From DATKNA01 sp963786765 (GTDB lineage: Bacteria > Actinomycetota > Actinomycetes > Actinomycetales > Kineosporiaceae), in contig CAWBAJ010000008.1 in assembly GCA_963786765.1 (NCBI GenBank), forward strand, positions 1 through 64,000: a stretch of 64,000 nt of DNA, in the 5' to 3' direction. Below are positions 1-9,236 of the stretch, one piece after another. The notes under the pieces were generated by a model. The model had not been told where the DNA came from. It saw only the letters and a list, made by a program, of their open reading frames with translations, and did no database searches. The stretch's first letter is position 1, and each line of letters begins with the position of its first letter. The position numbers and the translations under genes are program-made.

Positions 1-640
1 TCCGGTCTTGTCCGCGAGGACCTGCAGGTAGTGCTCGACGGGGTCGTCGTCCGGGCCCGGCCCGACGGTCTCGTGCAGCTGGCCCAGGCACAGCCGCTCG
101 AACGTCGCCGCCTGCAGGCGCACCGCCTCGACGCCCAGCCCGGCGACGACCAGGGAGGCCCGGGCGAAGAGCAGGTCGCCGGTGAGGATGGCGACGGTGT
201 TGCCCCAGACCGCATGAGCCGAGGGGGCGCCGCGGCGCAGCGGCGCGGAGTCCATGACGTCGTCGTGGTACAGGGTCGCGAGATGCGTCAGCTCGACGGC
301 GACGCGCGGCCTCGACGATCTCGGGCCGGCCGGGCTCGCCGAGATGGCCGGCGATGAGCGTGAGCATGGGCCGCACCCGCTTGCCGCCGGCCACGACGAG
401 GTGGCGGGAGACGTCGTCGGCGAGCCGGTCCGCCTGGGCGACCGCCTGGAGCAGGCGGCGCTCGACCTGGCCGAGGCCGGCCCGCACGGCCTCGTCGAGC
501 GCGGCGTCGGGCAACCGGAGGTCGAGCGCGGCAGTGACCGGTGAGACCGGCGGAGCGTGGGCGGACCATTCGGGGAACGCCTCCGGTGACGAAGCCGTTA
601 CCGCGGGGTCGTCCGCGCTCGCCGTGCCCGTACCGGTCAC
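1..640 (-). CDS. Polyprenyl (hepta/octaprenyl-type) diphosphate synthase, N-terminal part
   Basis: This is an all-trans polyprenyl diphosphate synthase, expected to make the isoprenoid tail of menaquinone from farnesyl or geranylgeranyl diphosphate and IPP. Visible are GGKRVRP near residue 75 and the first aspartate-rich motif in LYHDDVMD, followed by SAHAVWGNTVAILTGDLLFARA, all family hallmarks. The gene runs off the left edge of the window, so the second DDxxD is not seen. The GTG at 640 lies 4 bases after the nuoN stop, so it is the last visible gene of the nuo transcript. Near 298 the frame slips: VEAA and VAVELTHLA are in different frames, as if a CG dinucleotide were lost. The exact chain length of the product cannot be told from this part. 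Confidence 0.9.
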   Translation of the reverse strand, partial: MTGTGTASADDPAVTASSPEAFPEWSAHAPPVSPVTAALDLRLPDAALDEAVRAGLGQVERRLLQAVAQADRLADDVSRHLVVAGGKRVRPMLTLIAGHLGEPGRPEIVEAARRRRADASRDPVPRRRHGLRAAAPRRPLGSCGLGQHRRHPHRRPALRPGLPGRRRAGRRGGAPAGGDVRAAVPGPAARDRRAGPGRRPRRALPAGPRGQDR

Positions 641-644
641 GTGC

Positions 645-2225
645 TCACCGGAGGAAGACCGACGCACCGGTGGCGGGATCCAGGAGCACGGAGGGGACGA
701 CGCCGAGAACCAGCGTGACGGTGGCGCACACGGCGATGGCGACGCTGGTGGTCCAGCCCGGCAGAGCGACGACGGTTGACGACCCGGTCGGCTCCGTGAA
801 GTACATGAGCACGAGCACGCGAATGTAGAAGAAGGCGGCGATGGCGCTGGCGAGAACGCCGATCAGGGCGAGGACCCAGGCGCCGTGGGCTACGGCCGCC
901 GAGAACACCGCGAACTTGCCCATGAACCCGCTCGTGATCGGGATGCCGGCGAAGGCGAGCAGGAAAAGCGTGAAGGCACCGGCGACGACGGGGTGGCGCC
1001 GGCCCAGCCCGGCCCACTGGGACAGGTGCGTCGCCTCGCCTCCGACCGTCCCCTCCTCGCCCGCGTCACGGACGAGGGTGACGAGTGCGAAGGCGCCGAT
1101 CGTCGCGAACCCGTAGACGAAGAGGTAGAAGAGCACCGAGGAGACGCCGGTCCTGTCCATGGCGAGGATGCCGGTGAGGATGAAGCCGGCGTGCGCGATG
1201 GAGGAGTACGCGAGCATGCGCTTGACGTCGGACTGCACGATGGCGATCACCGAACCGACCGCCATCGTCACGATCGCCACGGCCCAGAGCACGGGTGACC
1301 AGTCCCACCGCGCGTCGGGGACGGCGACGTACGCGACCCGCAGCAGCGCGCCGAACGCGGCGACCTTGGTGCACGCCGCCATGAAGCCGGTGACGGTTGT
1401 CGGTGCGCCCTGGTAGACGTCCGGCGTCCAGACGTGGAACGGCGCGGCACCGACCTTGAACAGCAGGCCGACGGCGAGCAGCGCGATGCCGAGGAGCAGC
1501 AACGGCTCGCGGCCGAGCACCACGTTCCCGCTCGTGCCGCTGATCGCGCTGGCGATGGCCGGCAGGCGGACGGAGGTCGAGTAGCCGTAGACGAGGGCCG
1601 TACCGAAGAGGAAGAACGCCGACGAGAACGAGCCGAGCAGGAAGTACTTCAGGCTCGCCTCCTGGGACAGCAGGCGGCGGCGACGGGCGAGGCCGCACAT
1701 CAGGTAGAGCGGCATCGACAGGACCTCGAGCGCGATGAACATCGTCAGCAGGTCGTTCGAGGCGGGGAACAGCAGCATGCCGCCGACCGAGAACAGCAGC
1801 AGCGGGAAGACCTCGGACTGCACGAGCCCGGCACGCCGGGCCTGCGCCTCGGCCGGCGAACCGGGGACGGCGGAAGCCTGCGGGGTGAACGGTCCGCCCG
1901 GGTCCACCGAACGGTCTGCCATGGTCAGGACGGCGAGGACGGAGAGCACGAGGATCGTGCCCTGCAGGAACAGCGCCGGACCGTCGACGACGACGGCGCC
2001 GGTGTCGCCGACGCCCGCGGTGACGCCGTGACGGTCCTTCACCGCCAGGGCGACGACGGCCACCAGGGCGCCGACGAGGCCCACCAGCGTGATGCCCACC
2101 TGGATGGAGAAGCGCGGCCGGCGCGGCGTGAACGCCTCGGCGAGCACCCCCAGGATCGCGGCGCCGAACACGATGAGCATCGGGGACGTCAGCCAGTAGT
2201 CCACGGAGGGCGTCGTGAACGTCAC
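645..2225 (-). CDS. nuoN: NADH-quinone oxidoreductase subunit N
   Basis: NuoN is one of three antiporter-like proton-pumping subunits in the membrane arm of complex I. The 526-residue protein is intact and almost wholly hydrophobic, with about 14 predicted membrane spans. It contains the family stretch GVGLLFKVGAAPFHVWTPDVYQGAPT, including the conserved lysine and the HxWxPDVY motif, and further on VKRMLAYSSIAHAGF. The start is a GTG at 2225 preceded by GGCGGAG. It lies 69 bases after nuoM, a larger gap than elsewhere in the operon, with nothing recognisable between them. Confidence 0.97.
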   Translation of the reverse strand: MTFTTPSVDYWLTSPMLIVFGAAILGVLAEAFTPRRPRFSIQVGITLVGLVGALVAVVALAVKDRHGVTAGVGDTGAVVVDGPALFLQGTILVLSVLAVLTMADRSVDPGGPFTPQASAVPGSPAEAQARRAGLVQSEVFPLLLFSVGGMLLFPASNDLLTMFIALEVLSMPLYLMCGLARRRRLLSQEASLKYFLLGSFSSAFFLFGTALVYGYSTSVRLPAIASAISGTSGNVVLGREPLLLLGIALLAVGLLFKVGAAPFHVWTPDVYQGAPTTVTGFMAACTKVAAFGALLRVAYVAVPDARWDWSPVLWAVAIVTMAVGSVIAIVQSDVKRMLAYSSIAHAGFILTGILAMDRTGVSSVLFYLFVYGFATIGAFALVTLVRDAGEEGTVGGEATHLSQWAGLGRRHPVVAGAFTLFLLAFAGIPITSGFMGKFAVFSAAVAHGAWVLALIGVLASAIAAFFYIRVLVLMYFTEPTGSSTVVALPGWTTSVAIAVCATVTLVLGVVPSVLLDPATGASVFLR

Positions 2226-2294
2226 CTCCGCCGGGAGGGCGGGGACGCTCCCGCAGAGCCGGGGCGGCCCCTGCGGCGATGGACAGGAGCGCGG

Positions 2295-3852
2295 TCACGG
2301 TGCGGTCCCTTCGGCGGCGGCGGGGGTCACACCCGGAACGGTGGGTGCGGGGTCCGTGCTCGACGTCTGCTGCATCGTCCGGCTGACGGCGGGGTTCAGG
2401 ACGTCGAGGACGGGTTTCGGGAAGAAGCCGAGCGCGACGATCACGGCGACCAGCGGCGCGACGACCCAGGCCTCGCGGACGTTCATGTCGCGCCAGCCGG
2501 CGGCGAACTCCCGCACGGGCCCGGTGAACATCCGCTGGTACGTCAGCAGGATGTAGAGCGAGGCGAGGACGATCCCCACGGTGGCGACGACGGCGGCGCC
2601 CGGGTACCGGGTGAACGTGCCGATGAGCACGAGGATCTCGCTGATGAAGGTGGACAGGCCCGGCAGCGACAGCCCGGCGAGCCCGGCGACGAGGAAGGCC
2701 CCGGCCAGCAGCGGCGTCGACCGCTGGAGACCGCCGTAGTCGTCGATGAGCTGCGACCCCCGGCGAGCGATGAGCATTCCGGCGACCAGGAAGAGCGCCG
2801 CCGTCGAGAAGCCGTGGTTGACCATGTACAGCAGGGACCCTGCCTGTCCCGTGCTGGTGAAGGCGAAGATCCCCAGCACGATGAACCCGAAGTGCGACAC
2901 CGAGGTGAACGCGATCAGCCGCTTGAGGTCCCGCTGGCCGATCGCGAGCAGCCCGCCGTAGATCACCGAGATGACGGCGAGGGCGAGGACGACGGGCGCC
3001 GCCCACTTCGACGCGTTCGGGAAGAGCGGCAGGCAGAGCGTGATCATCCCGAAGGTGCCGACCTTGTCGAGCACGCCGACCAGGAGGACGGCGACACCGG
3101 CAGGCGCCTCGGCGGCGGCGTCCGGGAGCCAGGTGTGCACCGGCCACATCGGCGCCTTGATCGCGAACGCGAGGAAGAACCCGAGGAAGAGCAGCCGCTC
3201 GACCACGGTGTTCGAGAACTGCAGCCCGGTGAGATTGCTGGTGAGGAAGCCCTGCGGGCCGCCCTTGCCCTGGAAGTAGACGCCGATGACGGCGACGAGC
3301 ATGACGAGGCCGCCGAACAACGAGTAGAGCAGGAACTTCACCGCGGCGTACCGGCGCTGGGCGCCGCCGAACTGGCCGATCAGGAAGTACACCGGGATGA
3401 GCATCGCCTCGAAGAAGACGTAGAACAGGAACACGTCGCGAGCGGCGAAGACCCCCACCATGAACGTCTCGAGCACGAGCATCAGCGCGAAGAAGTGCGC
3501 CGCCCGCTCGCCGGAGATCTCGTGCCAGCCGGCGAGCACGCACACCGGGACGAGCAGCGTCGAGAGCAGCACCATCGTCAGCGCGATGCCGTCGACGCCG
3601 AGCGCGTAGCTGACCCCGAACTGGGGGATCCAGCTGTGCGTCTCCGCGAACTGGAACTGGGCCGCCCGCGACACGTCGAACCGGATGGCGAGGACGACGC
3701 TCAGCGCGAGGACGACCAGCCGAGACGACGAGGGCCGTCCAGCGGGCGAGGTCGGCGGCCCGCTCGCGCGAGCCGGTCAGCAGCGACCCCCAGATGACGG
3801 CGGCACCGATCGTGGGCAGCAGGCCGATCGTGGTGAGCCAGGGAAGCGACAT
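2295..3852 (-). CDS. nuoM: NADH-quinone oxidoreductase subunit M (one frameshift)
   Basis: NuoM is the second antiporter-like subunit of the complex I membrane arm. The N-terminus (MSLPWLTTIGLLPTIGAA) is read in one frame and the rest, from LALSVVLAIRF onward, in another; the slip is at about 3718-3722. After it the protein is continuous, with VGVLDKVGTFGMI, LKRLIAFTSVSHFGF and the conserved internal KAPMWPVHTWLPDA motif. The combined length is about 519 residues, normal for the family. A GC dinucleotide deletion would explain the break. It follows nuoL by 21 bases. Confidence 0.95.
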
Positions 3853-3873
3853 GGCGGTCTCGGGTTCCTTCTC

Positions 3874-5879
3874 TCAGAGCTGGACGACGAGCACGCCGAG
3901 GGCGACGACGAGCACGCCCGCGAGCATCGACATGGCGTAGGAGCGGACGAACCCGGTCTGCCAGCGGCGCCAGCGCCCGGCCAGGCCGCCGATGGCGGCG
4001 GCGGCACCGCGGACCGCGCCGTCGACGCCGCGGATGTCGAAGAAGACCAGCGAACGCGTGAGGTACTGGCCGGGCCGCATGAACACGGCCTCGTTGACGT
4101 CGTCCTGGTACAGGTCGCGACGGGCGGCGACGGTCGGCGAGCGAGCCGCGCGGAGCGACCTCCGGCACCGGCTGCACCAGGTACATCCGCCAGGCCAGCG
4201 CCACGCCGACGGCGACGACGACGGTGGTGAGGATCGGCACGATCGTGGCCGAGATGACGGGCTCGCCCTCGTTGGCGGTGCCCGTCGAGGGCTCCAGCCA
4301 GCTCTGGATCGTCCCGTTGACCAGAAGCAGTCCACCGAGGACCAGCGACCCGACCGCGAGGATGATCATCGGCACCGTCATGAGCGCGGGCGACTCGTGC
4401 GGATGGGCGTCCTGGACCCAGCGCCGCTTGCTCAGGAAGGTCATGAAGTACAGCCGCGACATGTAGAACGCGGTGATCCCGGCGCCGATCAGGGCGGCCA
4501 TGCCGAACACCCAGGGCCGCCAGCCGTCGCCCGTCGCGAAGGCCGTCTCGATGATCTTGTCCTTGCTCCAGAAGCCGGACAGGAACGGGAACCCGATGAT
4601 CGCGAGCCATCCGGCGCCGAACGTCAGCGCCGTGATCCGCATGGGCGTGAACAGGCCGCCGAACCGGCGCATGTCGACCGAGTCGTTCATGCCGTGCATG
4701 ACCGAGCCGGCGCCGAGGAACATGCCCGCCTTGAAGAAGCCGTGCGTGAGCAGGTGCAGGATCCCGAAGACGTAGCCGATCGGGCCGAGGCCGGCGGCGA
4801 GCATCATGTAGCCGATCTGGGACATCGTCGAGGCCGCGAGCGCCTTCTTGATGTCGTCCTTCGCGCAGCCGACGATCGCGCCGAACAGCAGCGTGATCGC
4901 ACCGACGATCGTCACGACGAGGGCAGCGCGTTGGCGCCCCCTCGTAGATCGGGCCCGACCGGACGACGAGGTAGACGCCGGCAGTGACCATCGTCGCGGC
5001 ATGGATGAGCGCCGAGACGGGCGTCGGGCCGGCCATGGCGTCACCGAGCCAGGACTGCAGCGGGAACTGCGCCGACTTGCCGCAGGCGCCGAGCAGGAGC
5101 ATGAGGCCGATGGCGGTGAGCAGGCCCTGCGAGGCCTTCCCGGCGTTCGACAGCACGACCGAGTACGCGACCGACCCGAACCCGGCGAACATGATCATGA
5201 TGGCGATCGAGAGCCCGAGGTCGCCGACACGGTTGACGACGAAGGCCTTGTTCGCCGCCGTCGCGTAGTCGGGGCGGTAGTTCCAGAACCCGATCAGCAG
5301 ATAGGACGCGAGGCCGACGCCCTCCCACCCGACGTACAGCAACAGGTAGCTGTCGGCGAGGACGAGCAGCAGCATCGACGCGACGAAGAGGTTCAGGTAG
5401 GCGAAGAACCGCCGGCGGTCGTGGTCGTGCTCCATGTACGCGACGGAGTACACGTGGATGAGCGACCCGACGAAGGTCACCAGCAGCACGAAGGTCAGCG
5501 ACAGCGGGTCGAGCAGCAGCCCCGCGTTGAGCTGGAAGTTGCCGGCGGGGATCCAGGTGAACAGGTGCACGTCGATCGAACGCTGCTCGGCCGGCTTGCC
5601 CGCGACCTGGATCACCAGCAGGAGCGCCCAGACGAACGAGGCCCACGGCAGCGCGACGCCCAGCCAGTGCCCCCAGCGGTCGGTCCGGCGGCCGCCGAGC
5701 AGCAGCACCGCCGCGCCGAGGGCGGGCAGGGCGATGAGGACCCACGCCCCGGACTGCAGGACGCCGGACGCCGGCTCGTACACGCCGCGGGTGTTCTCCG
5801 CGGCGACGATCGGCGTGACCATCGGCGCTGCGAAGGGGGCGGCCAGCGGAGCGGCCAGGAGCGATGTCACGCCGGGCAC
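3874..5879 (-). CDS. nuoL: NADH-quinone oxidoreductase subunit L (two frameshifts)
   Basis: NuoL is the distal antiporter-like subunit of complex I, with the long lateral helix at its C-terminus. The first frame runs from the GTG at 5879 through YVGWEGVGLASYLLIGFW and SWLGDAMAGPTPVSALIHAATMV to about 4930. The second frame carries KDDIKKALAASTMSQIGYMM and GFWSKDKI. A third, from about 4145, carries RRDLYQDDVNEAVFMRPG and ends at 3874. The combined length of about 668 residues is typical for actinobacterial NuoL. The two breaks lie in GC-rich runs and look like small deletions. The start is 3 bases after the nuoK stop. Confidence 0.95.
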
Positions 5880-5882
5880 CTT

Positions 5883-6182
5883 TCAGTACTTCAGCAGGTT
5901 GGCGTCGTCCACGGACGCCGACCGCCGAGTGCGGAAGATGGTCATGATGATGGCGAGCCCGACCACGACCTCGGCCGCGGCGACGAGCATGACGAACAGC
6001 GCGATGACCTGGCCGTCGAGGTTGCCCTGCATCCGGGCGAAGGTGACGAAGGCGAGGTTCGTGGCGTTCAGCATGAGCTCGACGCCCATGAACACGATGA
6101 TCGCGTTGCGCCGCACCAGCACGGCGCTGGCACCGATGGCGAACAGCAGGGACGACAGGTACAGCCACCAGGAGAGGCTCAT
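5883..6182 (-). CDS. nuoK: NADH-quinone oxidoreductase subunit K
   Basis: NuoK is a three-helix subunit homologous to MrpC that couples quinone chemistry to proton pumping. The 99-residue product starts MSLSWWLYLSSLLFAIGASA and keeps both membrane glutamates of the family: one in FMGVELMLNATNLAF and one in VAAAEVVVGLAI. The ATG at 6182 overlaps a TGA in another frame (ATGA), the usual junction with nuoJ. In the deposited sequence the nuoJ tail runs into nuoK in frame without a stop; see nuoJ. Confidence 0.97.
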   Translation of the reverse strand: MSLSWWLYLSSLLFAIGASAVLVRRNAIIVFMGVELMLNATNLAFVTFARMQGNLDGQVIALFVMLVAAAEVVVGLAIIMTIFRTRRSASVDDANLLKY

Positions 6183-7093
6183 CGCGGCCCACCCCCGCGC
6201 GTCCGACCGGGCCCGCGGGCCGACCCGATCCGTTCCCGAGGCCGGTGGACTCCGCCGGAGTGGCGACGCCGCTGTGGGCACCGACGCCCGTCGGGCTGTT
6301 GCCGTGCTCCCCCACGGACTGGGGTCCTCCCCCAGCGGGTCCTCGAGCTCCGTCACGATCGCGCCCACGTCGGTGCTGAGCTCGTCGGCGGGACGCATCT
6401 GACCCCGCGCCGTGAGCACCCGCGAGACCGAGAGCTCGCTCGGGGTGCCGTCCGGCAGCAGGGCCGGGATGTCGACGGCGTTGTGCCGCGCGAAGACCCC
6501 CGGCGCGGGCAGCGGCGCCTTGATCGGGCCCTCCTTGATGCGGCGCTCGCCGAGCTCGCGCTGCGTCGGCCGCGGCATCAGGCGCTCCCGGTGCGCGAGC
6601 ACCATCGCGCCGAGGGCCGCGGTGATGAGCAGGGCACCGGTGACCTCGAAGGCCCAGACGTAGTTGCCGAAGATCAGGGTGGCCACGGTGGTGATGTTGC
6701 CGTCCCGATTGATGCTGTCGAGCCCCACCGCGGGCGGCAGGACGACATGCGACGAGCACGCCGATGAACAGCGCCGCCAGGCCCAGGCCGAGCAGCACCG
6801 CGGCGCCCCGCTGGCCCTTGATCGTCTCGACCAGGGAGTCGGAGGAGTCGACCCCGATCAGCATGACCACGAACAGGAACAGCATCATGACCGCGCCGGT
6901 GTAGACGAAGATCTGCACGCTGCCCAGGAAGGGCGCCTGCTGCGGCGAAGTACACGACTCCGAGGCCCACCATCACGACCGCCATGCACAGCGCGGCGTG
7001 CACGGCCTTCTTGGCGAACAGCAGGCCGAGGGCGCTCACCACCATGATCGGTGCGAGCACCCAGAAGAGGACGGCCTCCCCGCCACCCATCAT
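6179..7093 (-). CDS. nuoJ: NADH-quinone oxidoreductase subunit J (frameshifted)
   Basis: NuoJ is a membrane-arm subunit of complex I. Its three parts are in three frames: MMGGGEAVLFWVLAPIMVVS, then QIFVYTGAVMMLFLFVVMLI (the conserved third-helix region), then LPPAVGLDSINRDGNI and NYVWAFEVTGALLITAAL. The breaks are near 6945 and 6750. The hydrophilic C-terminal tail (6190-6330) probably holds another slip, because the frame with the strongest GC3 bias changes there. The natural stop would then be the TGA overlapping the nuoK ATG. The start overlaps the nuoI stop as ATGA at 7090-7093. Confidence 0.9.
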
Positions 7094-7779
7094 CGCGCCA
7101 CGCTCCCCTCGACGGACGGCTTCCCGGCCATGTGCCCGGACGCGCGATCGGCGTCCGGGGACCCCGGCTCGGCGGCGTCCGCCCCGCGGCGCGCCTCGAC
7201 CCACGCCTTCTGCTCGGCCGTCGCCTCGGTGACGTGCCCGCGGTAGTAGTCCTTCTCCGTCGTGCCGTTCACCATCGGGTGCGGGGCCTCGACCATGCCG
7301 GGCAGCAGCGGCCCGAGCAGGTCGTTCTTCTCGTAGATGAGACCCGCGCGGCTCGGGCCGGCCAGCTCGTACTCGTTCGTCATCGTCAGCGCCCGGGTCG
7401 GGCAGGCCTCGATGCAGAGCCCGCAGAAGATGCAGCGCAAGTAGTTGATCTGGTAGACGCGGCCGTAGCGCTCACCCGGGGAGTACCGCTCCTCGTCGGT
7501 GTTGTCGGCCCCCTCCACGTAGATGGCGTCGGCGGGACAGGCCCAGGCGCACAGCTCGCACCCGATGCACTTCTCGAGCCCGTCGGGGTGCCGGTTGAGC
7601 TGGTGGCGGCCGTGCCAGCGAGGCTGGGTCGGTTCCTTGACGTCCGGGTAGTTCACCGTCACGACCCGCGTGAACATCGTCGTGAAGGTCACGCCGAAGC
7701 CCGCGACCTTGTCCCGGATGCTCGCGGAGCGCTGCTCCTCGCCCAGGTCCCTCGCCCGGTCCGCCTGGTCTGCCCGCAT
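7090..7779 (-). CDS. nuoI: NADH-quinone oxidoreductase subunit I
   Basis: NuoI carries the two [4Fe-4S] clusters N6a and N6b that pass electrons along the peripheral arm towards NuoB. The 229-residue protein has both ferredoxin motifs: CIGCELCAWACP at residues 71-82 and CIFCGLCIEACP at 116-127. Its C-terminal 50 residues are Ala/Glu/Asp-rich and not conserved. The ATG at 7779 was chosen because it is the only start codon in frame soon after the nuoH stop (8 bases away). Confidence 0.97.
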   Translation of the reverse strand: MRADQADRARDLGEEQRSASIRDKVAGFGVTFTTMFTRVVTVNYPDVKEPTQPRWHGRHQLNRHPDGLEKCIGCELCAWACPADAIYVEGADNTDEERYSPGERYGRVYQINYLRCIFCGLCIEACPTRALTMTNEYELAGPSRAGLIYEKNDLLGPLLPGMVEAPHPMVNGTTEKDYYRGHVTEATAEQKAWVEARRGADAAEPGSPDADRASGHMAGKPSVEGSVAR

Positions 7780-7787
7780 CAGGCCCG

Positions 7788-9236
7788 TCAGCCACCGCGC
7801 ACCTCCTCGCTGTCGTCGCCCGTGGCGGCCACATCCGTCGCCCCCACGGTCACCGCCTGCCGGCCGGTGCCCGTGCCGCCGTCCACCGCGGCCCGGCCCG
7901 GCCCCGCCGAGCGCAGGAGCGTCTGCCCGGGCAACGGCGGGACAGGGTATCCACCCGCGAACGGGTCGAGGCTCTCGGGGGCCACCTCGTGCCGCCCCGC
8001 CTCCAGGGACGCCTCCCGCCGCTGGTTGGACTCGTAGGCCGCGAGCAGGCCGACCACGACGATCAGGAGCCCGGCGAGGATGCCGTACCGCTGCGCGAGG
8101 CTGAGATCGCCGCTCGTGCGCAGCACGCGCATCGCGGACGCCACGACGACCCAGATGAGGGCGCCCGGGATGAGGATCTTCCAGCCGAACCGCATGAACT
8201 GGTCGTACCGCAGCCGGGGCAGGGTGCCGCGCAACCAGATGAAGACGAAGAGGAACACCCAGAGCTTCAGCATGAACCACAGCACCGGCCACCAGCCGGT
8301 GTTGAGCACCCCGTCCCCGATCGCCGACAGCGGCCACGGGGCACGCCAGCCGCCGAGGAACAGCGTGGTGGCGATCGCCGAGACGGTGACCATGTTCACG
8401 TACTCGGCGAGGAAGAACAGCGCGAACTTCAGCGAGGAGTACTCGGTGTGGAAGCCGCCGACCAGCTCGCCCTCCGCCTCGGGCAGGTCGAACGGCGCAC
8501 GGTTGGTCTCGCCCACCATCGCGATGCAGTAGATGACGAACGCGGGCAGCACGACGATCGCGTTCCACGAGGGCATCTGCCAGTCCCAGCCGACGACGGG
8601 CAGGGTGACGGTGGCGCCGTGCGCCTGCGCGTCCACGATCGACGAGGTCGACATCGAGCCGGCGTAGAGGAACACGCTGATGAGGGCGAGGCCCATGGCG
8701 ATCTCGTACGAGATGACCTGCGCCGAGGAGCGCAGGCCGCCGAGCAGCGGGTAGGTCGAGCCCGACGACCAGCCGGCGAGCACGAGACCGTAGACGCCGA
8801 CAGCGGCGACCGCGAGCACGTACAGCACGGCCACGTTGAAGTCGGTGAGCTGCAGCGGGGTGTAGGTGTCCGTGAAGGGGATCCGTGCGACCGGCCCGAA
8901 CGGGATCACCGCGAACGCGATGAAGCAGGTCGTCGCCGAGATGATCGGCGCGAGTATGTAGACGACCTTGTCGACCGCCCTCGGGAGGATGTCCTCCTTC
9001 AGCGCGAGCTTGACGCCGTCGGCGAGCGACTGCAGCAGGCCGAACGGCCCGGTCCGGTTCGGGCCCGGGCGCGACTGCATACGCGCCACGACACGGCGCT
9101 CGGCCCAGATCATGACCAGGGTCGTGACCACCAGGAAGACGAAGATGACCAGCGCCTTGACCAGCACCAGCCAGCCGTTGTCGTGGCTGAAGTCGGCGCT
9201 GGGGTTCTCGGCTGCGACCAGCCCACCCATGATCAT
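7788..9236 (-). CDS. nuoH: NADH-quinone oxidoreductase subunit H
   Basis: NuoH forms the quinone-binding membrane subunit of complex I at the junction with the peripheral arm. The 482-residue protein has ERRVVARMQSRPGPNRTGPF near residue 50, LADGVKLALKED, and the later MVGETNRAPFDLPEAEGELV loop that lines the quinone entry. About eight membrane segments are apparent. A soluble C-terminal tail of roughly 70 residues, rich in Pro and Gly, is longer than in proteobacterial NuoH. The ATG overlaps the nuoG stop (ATGA). Confidence 0.97.
   Translation of the reverse strand: MIMGGLVAAENPSADFSHDNGWLVLVKALVIFVFLVVTTLVMIWAERRVVARMQSRPGPNRTGPFGLLQSLADGVKLALKEDILPRAVDKVVYILAPIISATTCFIAFAVIPFGPVARIPFTDTYTPLQLTDFNVAVLYVLAVAAVGVYGLVLAGWSSGSTYPLLGGLRSSAQVISYEIAMGLALISVFLYAGSMSTSSIVDAQAHGATVTLPVVGWDWQMPSWNAIVVLPAFVIYCIAMVGETNRAPFDLPEAEGELVGGFHTEYSSLKFALFFLAEYVNMVTVSAIATTLFLGGWRAPWPLSAIGDGVLNTGWWPVLWFMLKLWVFLFVFIWLRGTLPRLRYDQFMRFGWKILIPGALIWVVVASAMRVLRTSGDLSLAQRYGILAGLLIVVVGLLAAYESNQRREASLEAGRHEVAPESLDPFAGGYPVPPLPGQTLLRSAGPGRAAVDGGTGTGRQAVTVGATDVAATGDDSEEVRGG

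Noticed and set aside
1434..3797. A 787-codon plus-strand open frame opposite nuoN-nuoM
   Set aside because: Composition is Glu/Arg/His/Gly-rich without any domain, and it mirrors codon bias of the minus-strand genes. It is an antisense shadow.
1066..3852. A 928-codon open frame across nuoM and nuoN
   Set aside because: Only its first 45 codons are real nuoM; the rest is an Arg/Pro/Ala-rich shadow of nuoM and nuoN, kept open by high GC and a frame slip.
3701..5044. Programmed ribosomal frameshifting in nuoL
   Set aside because: No slippery heptamer or conserved stimulatory structure is apparent, and the same kind of break occurs in many unrelated genes in the same tracts.
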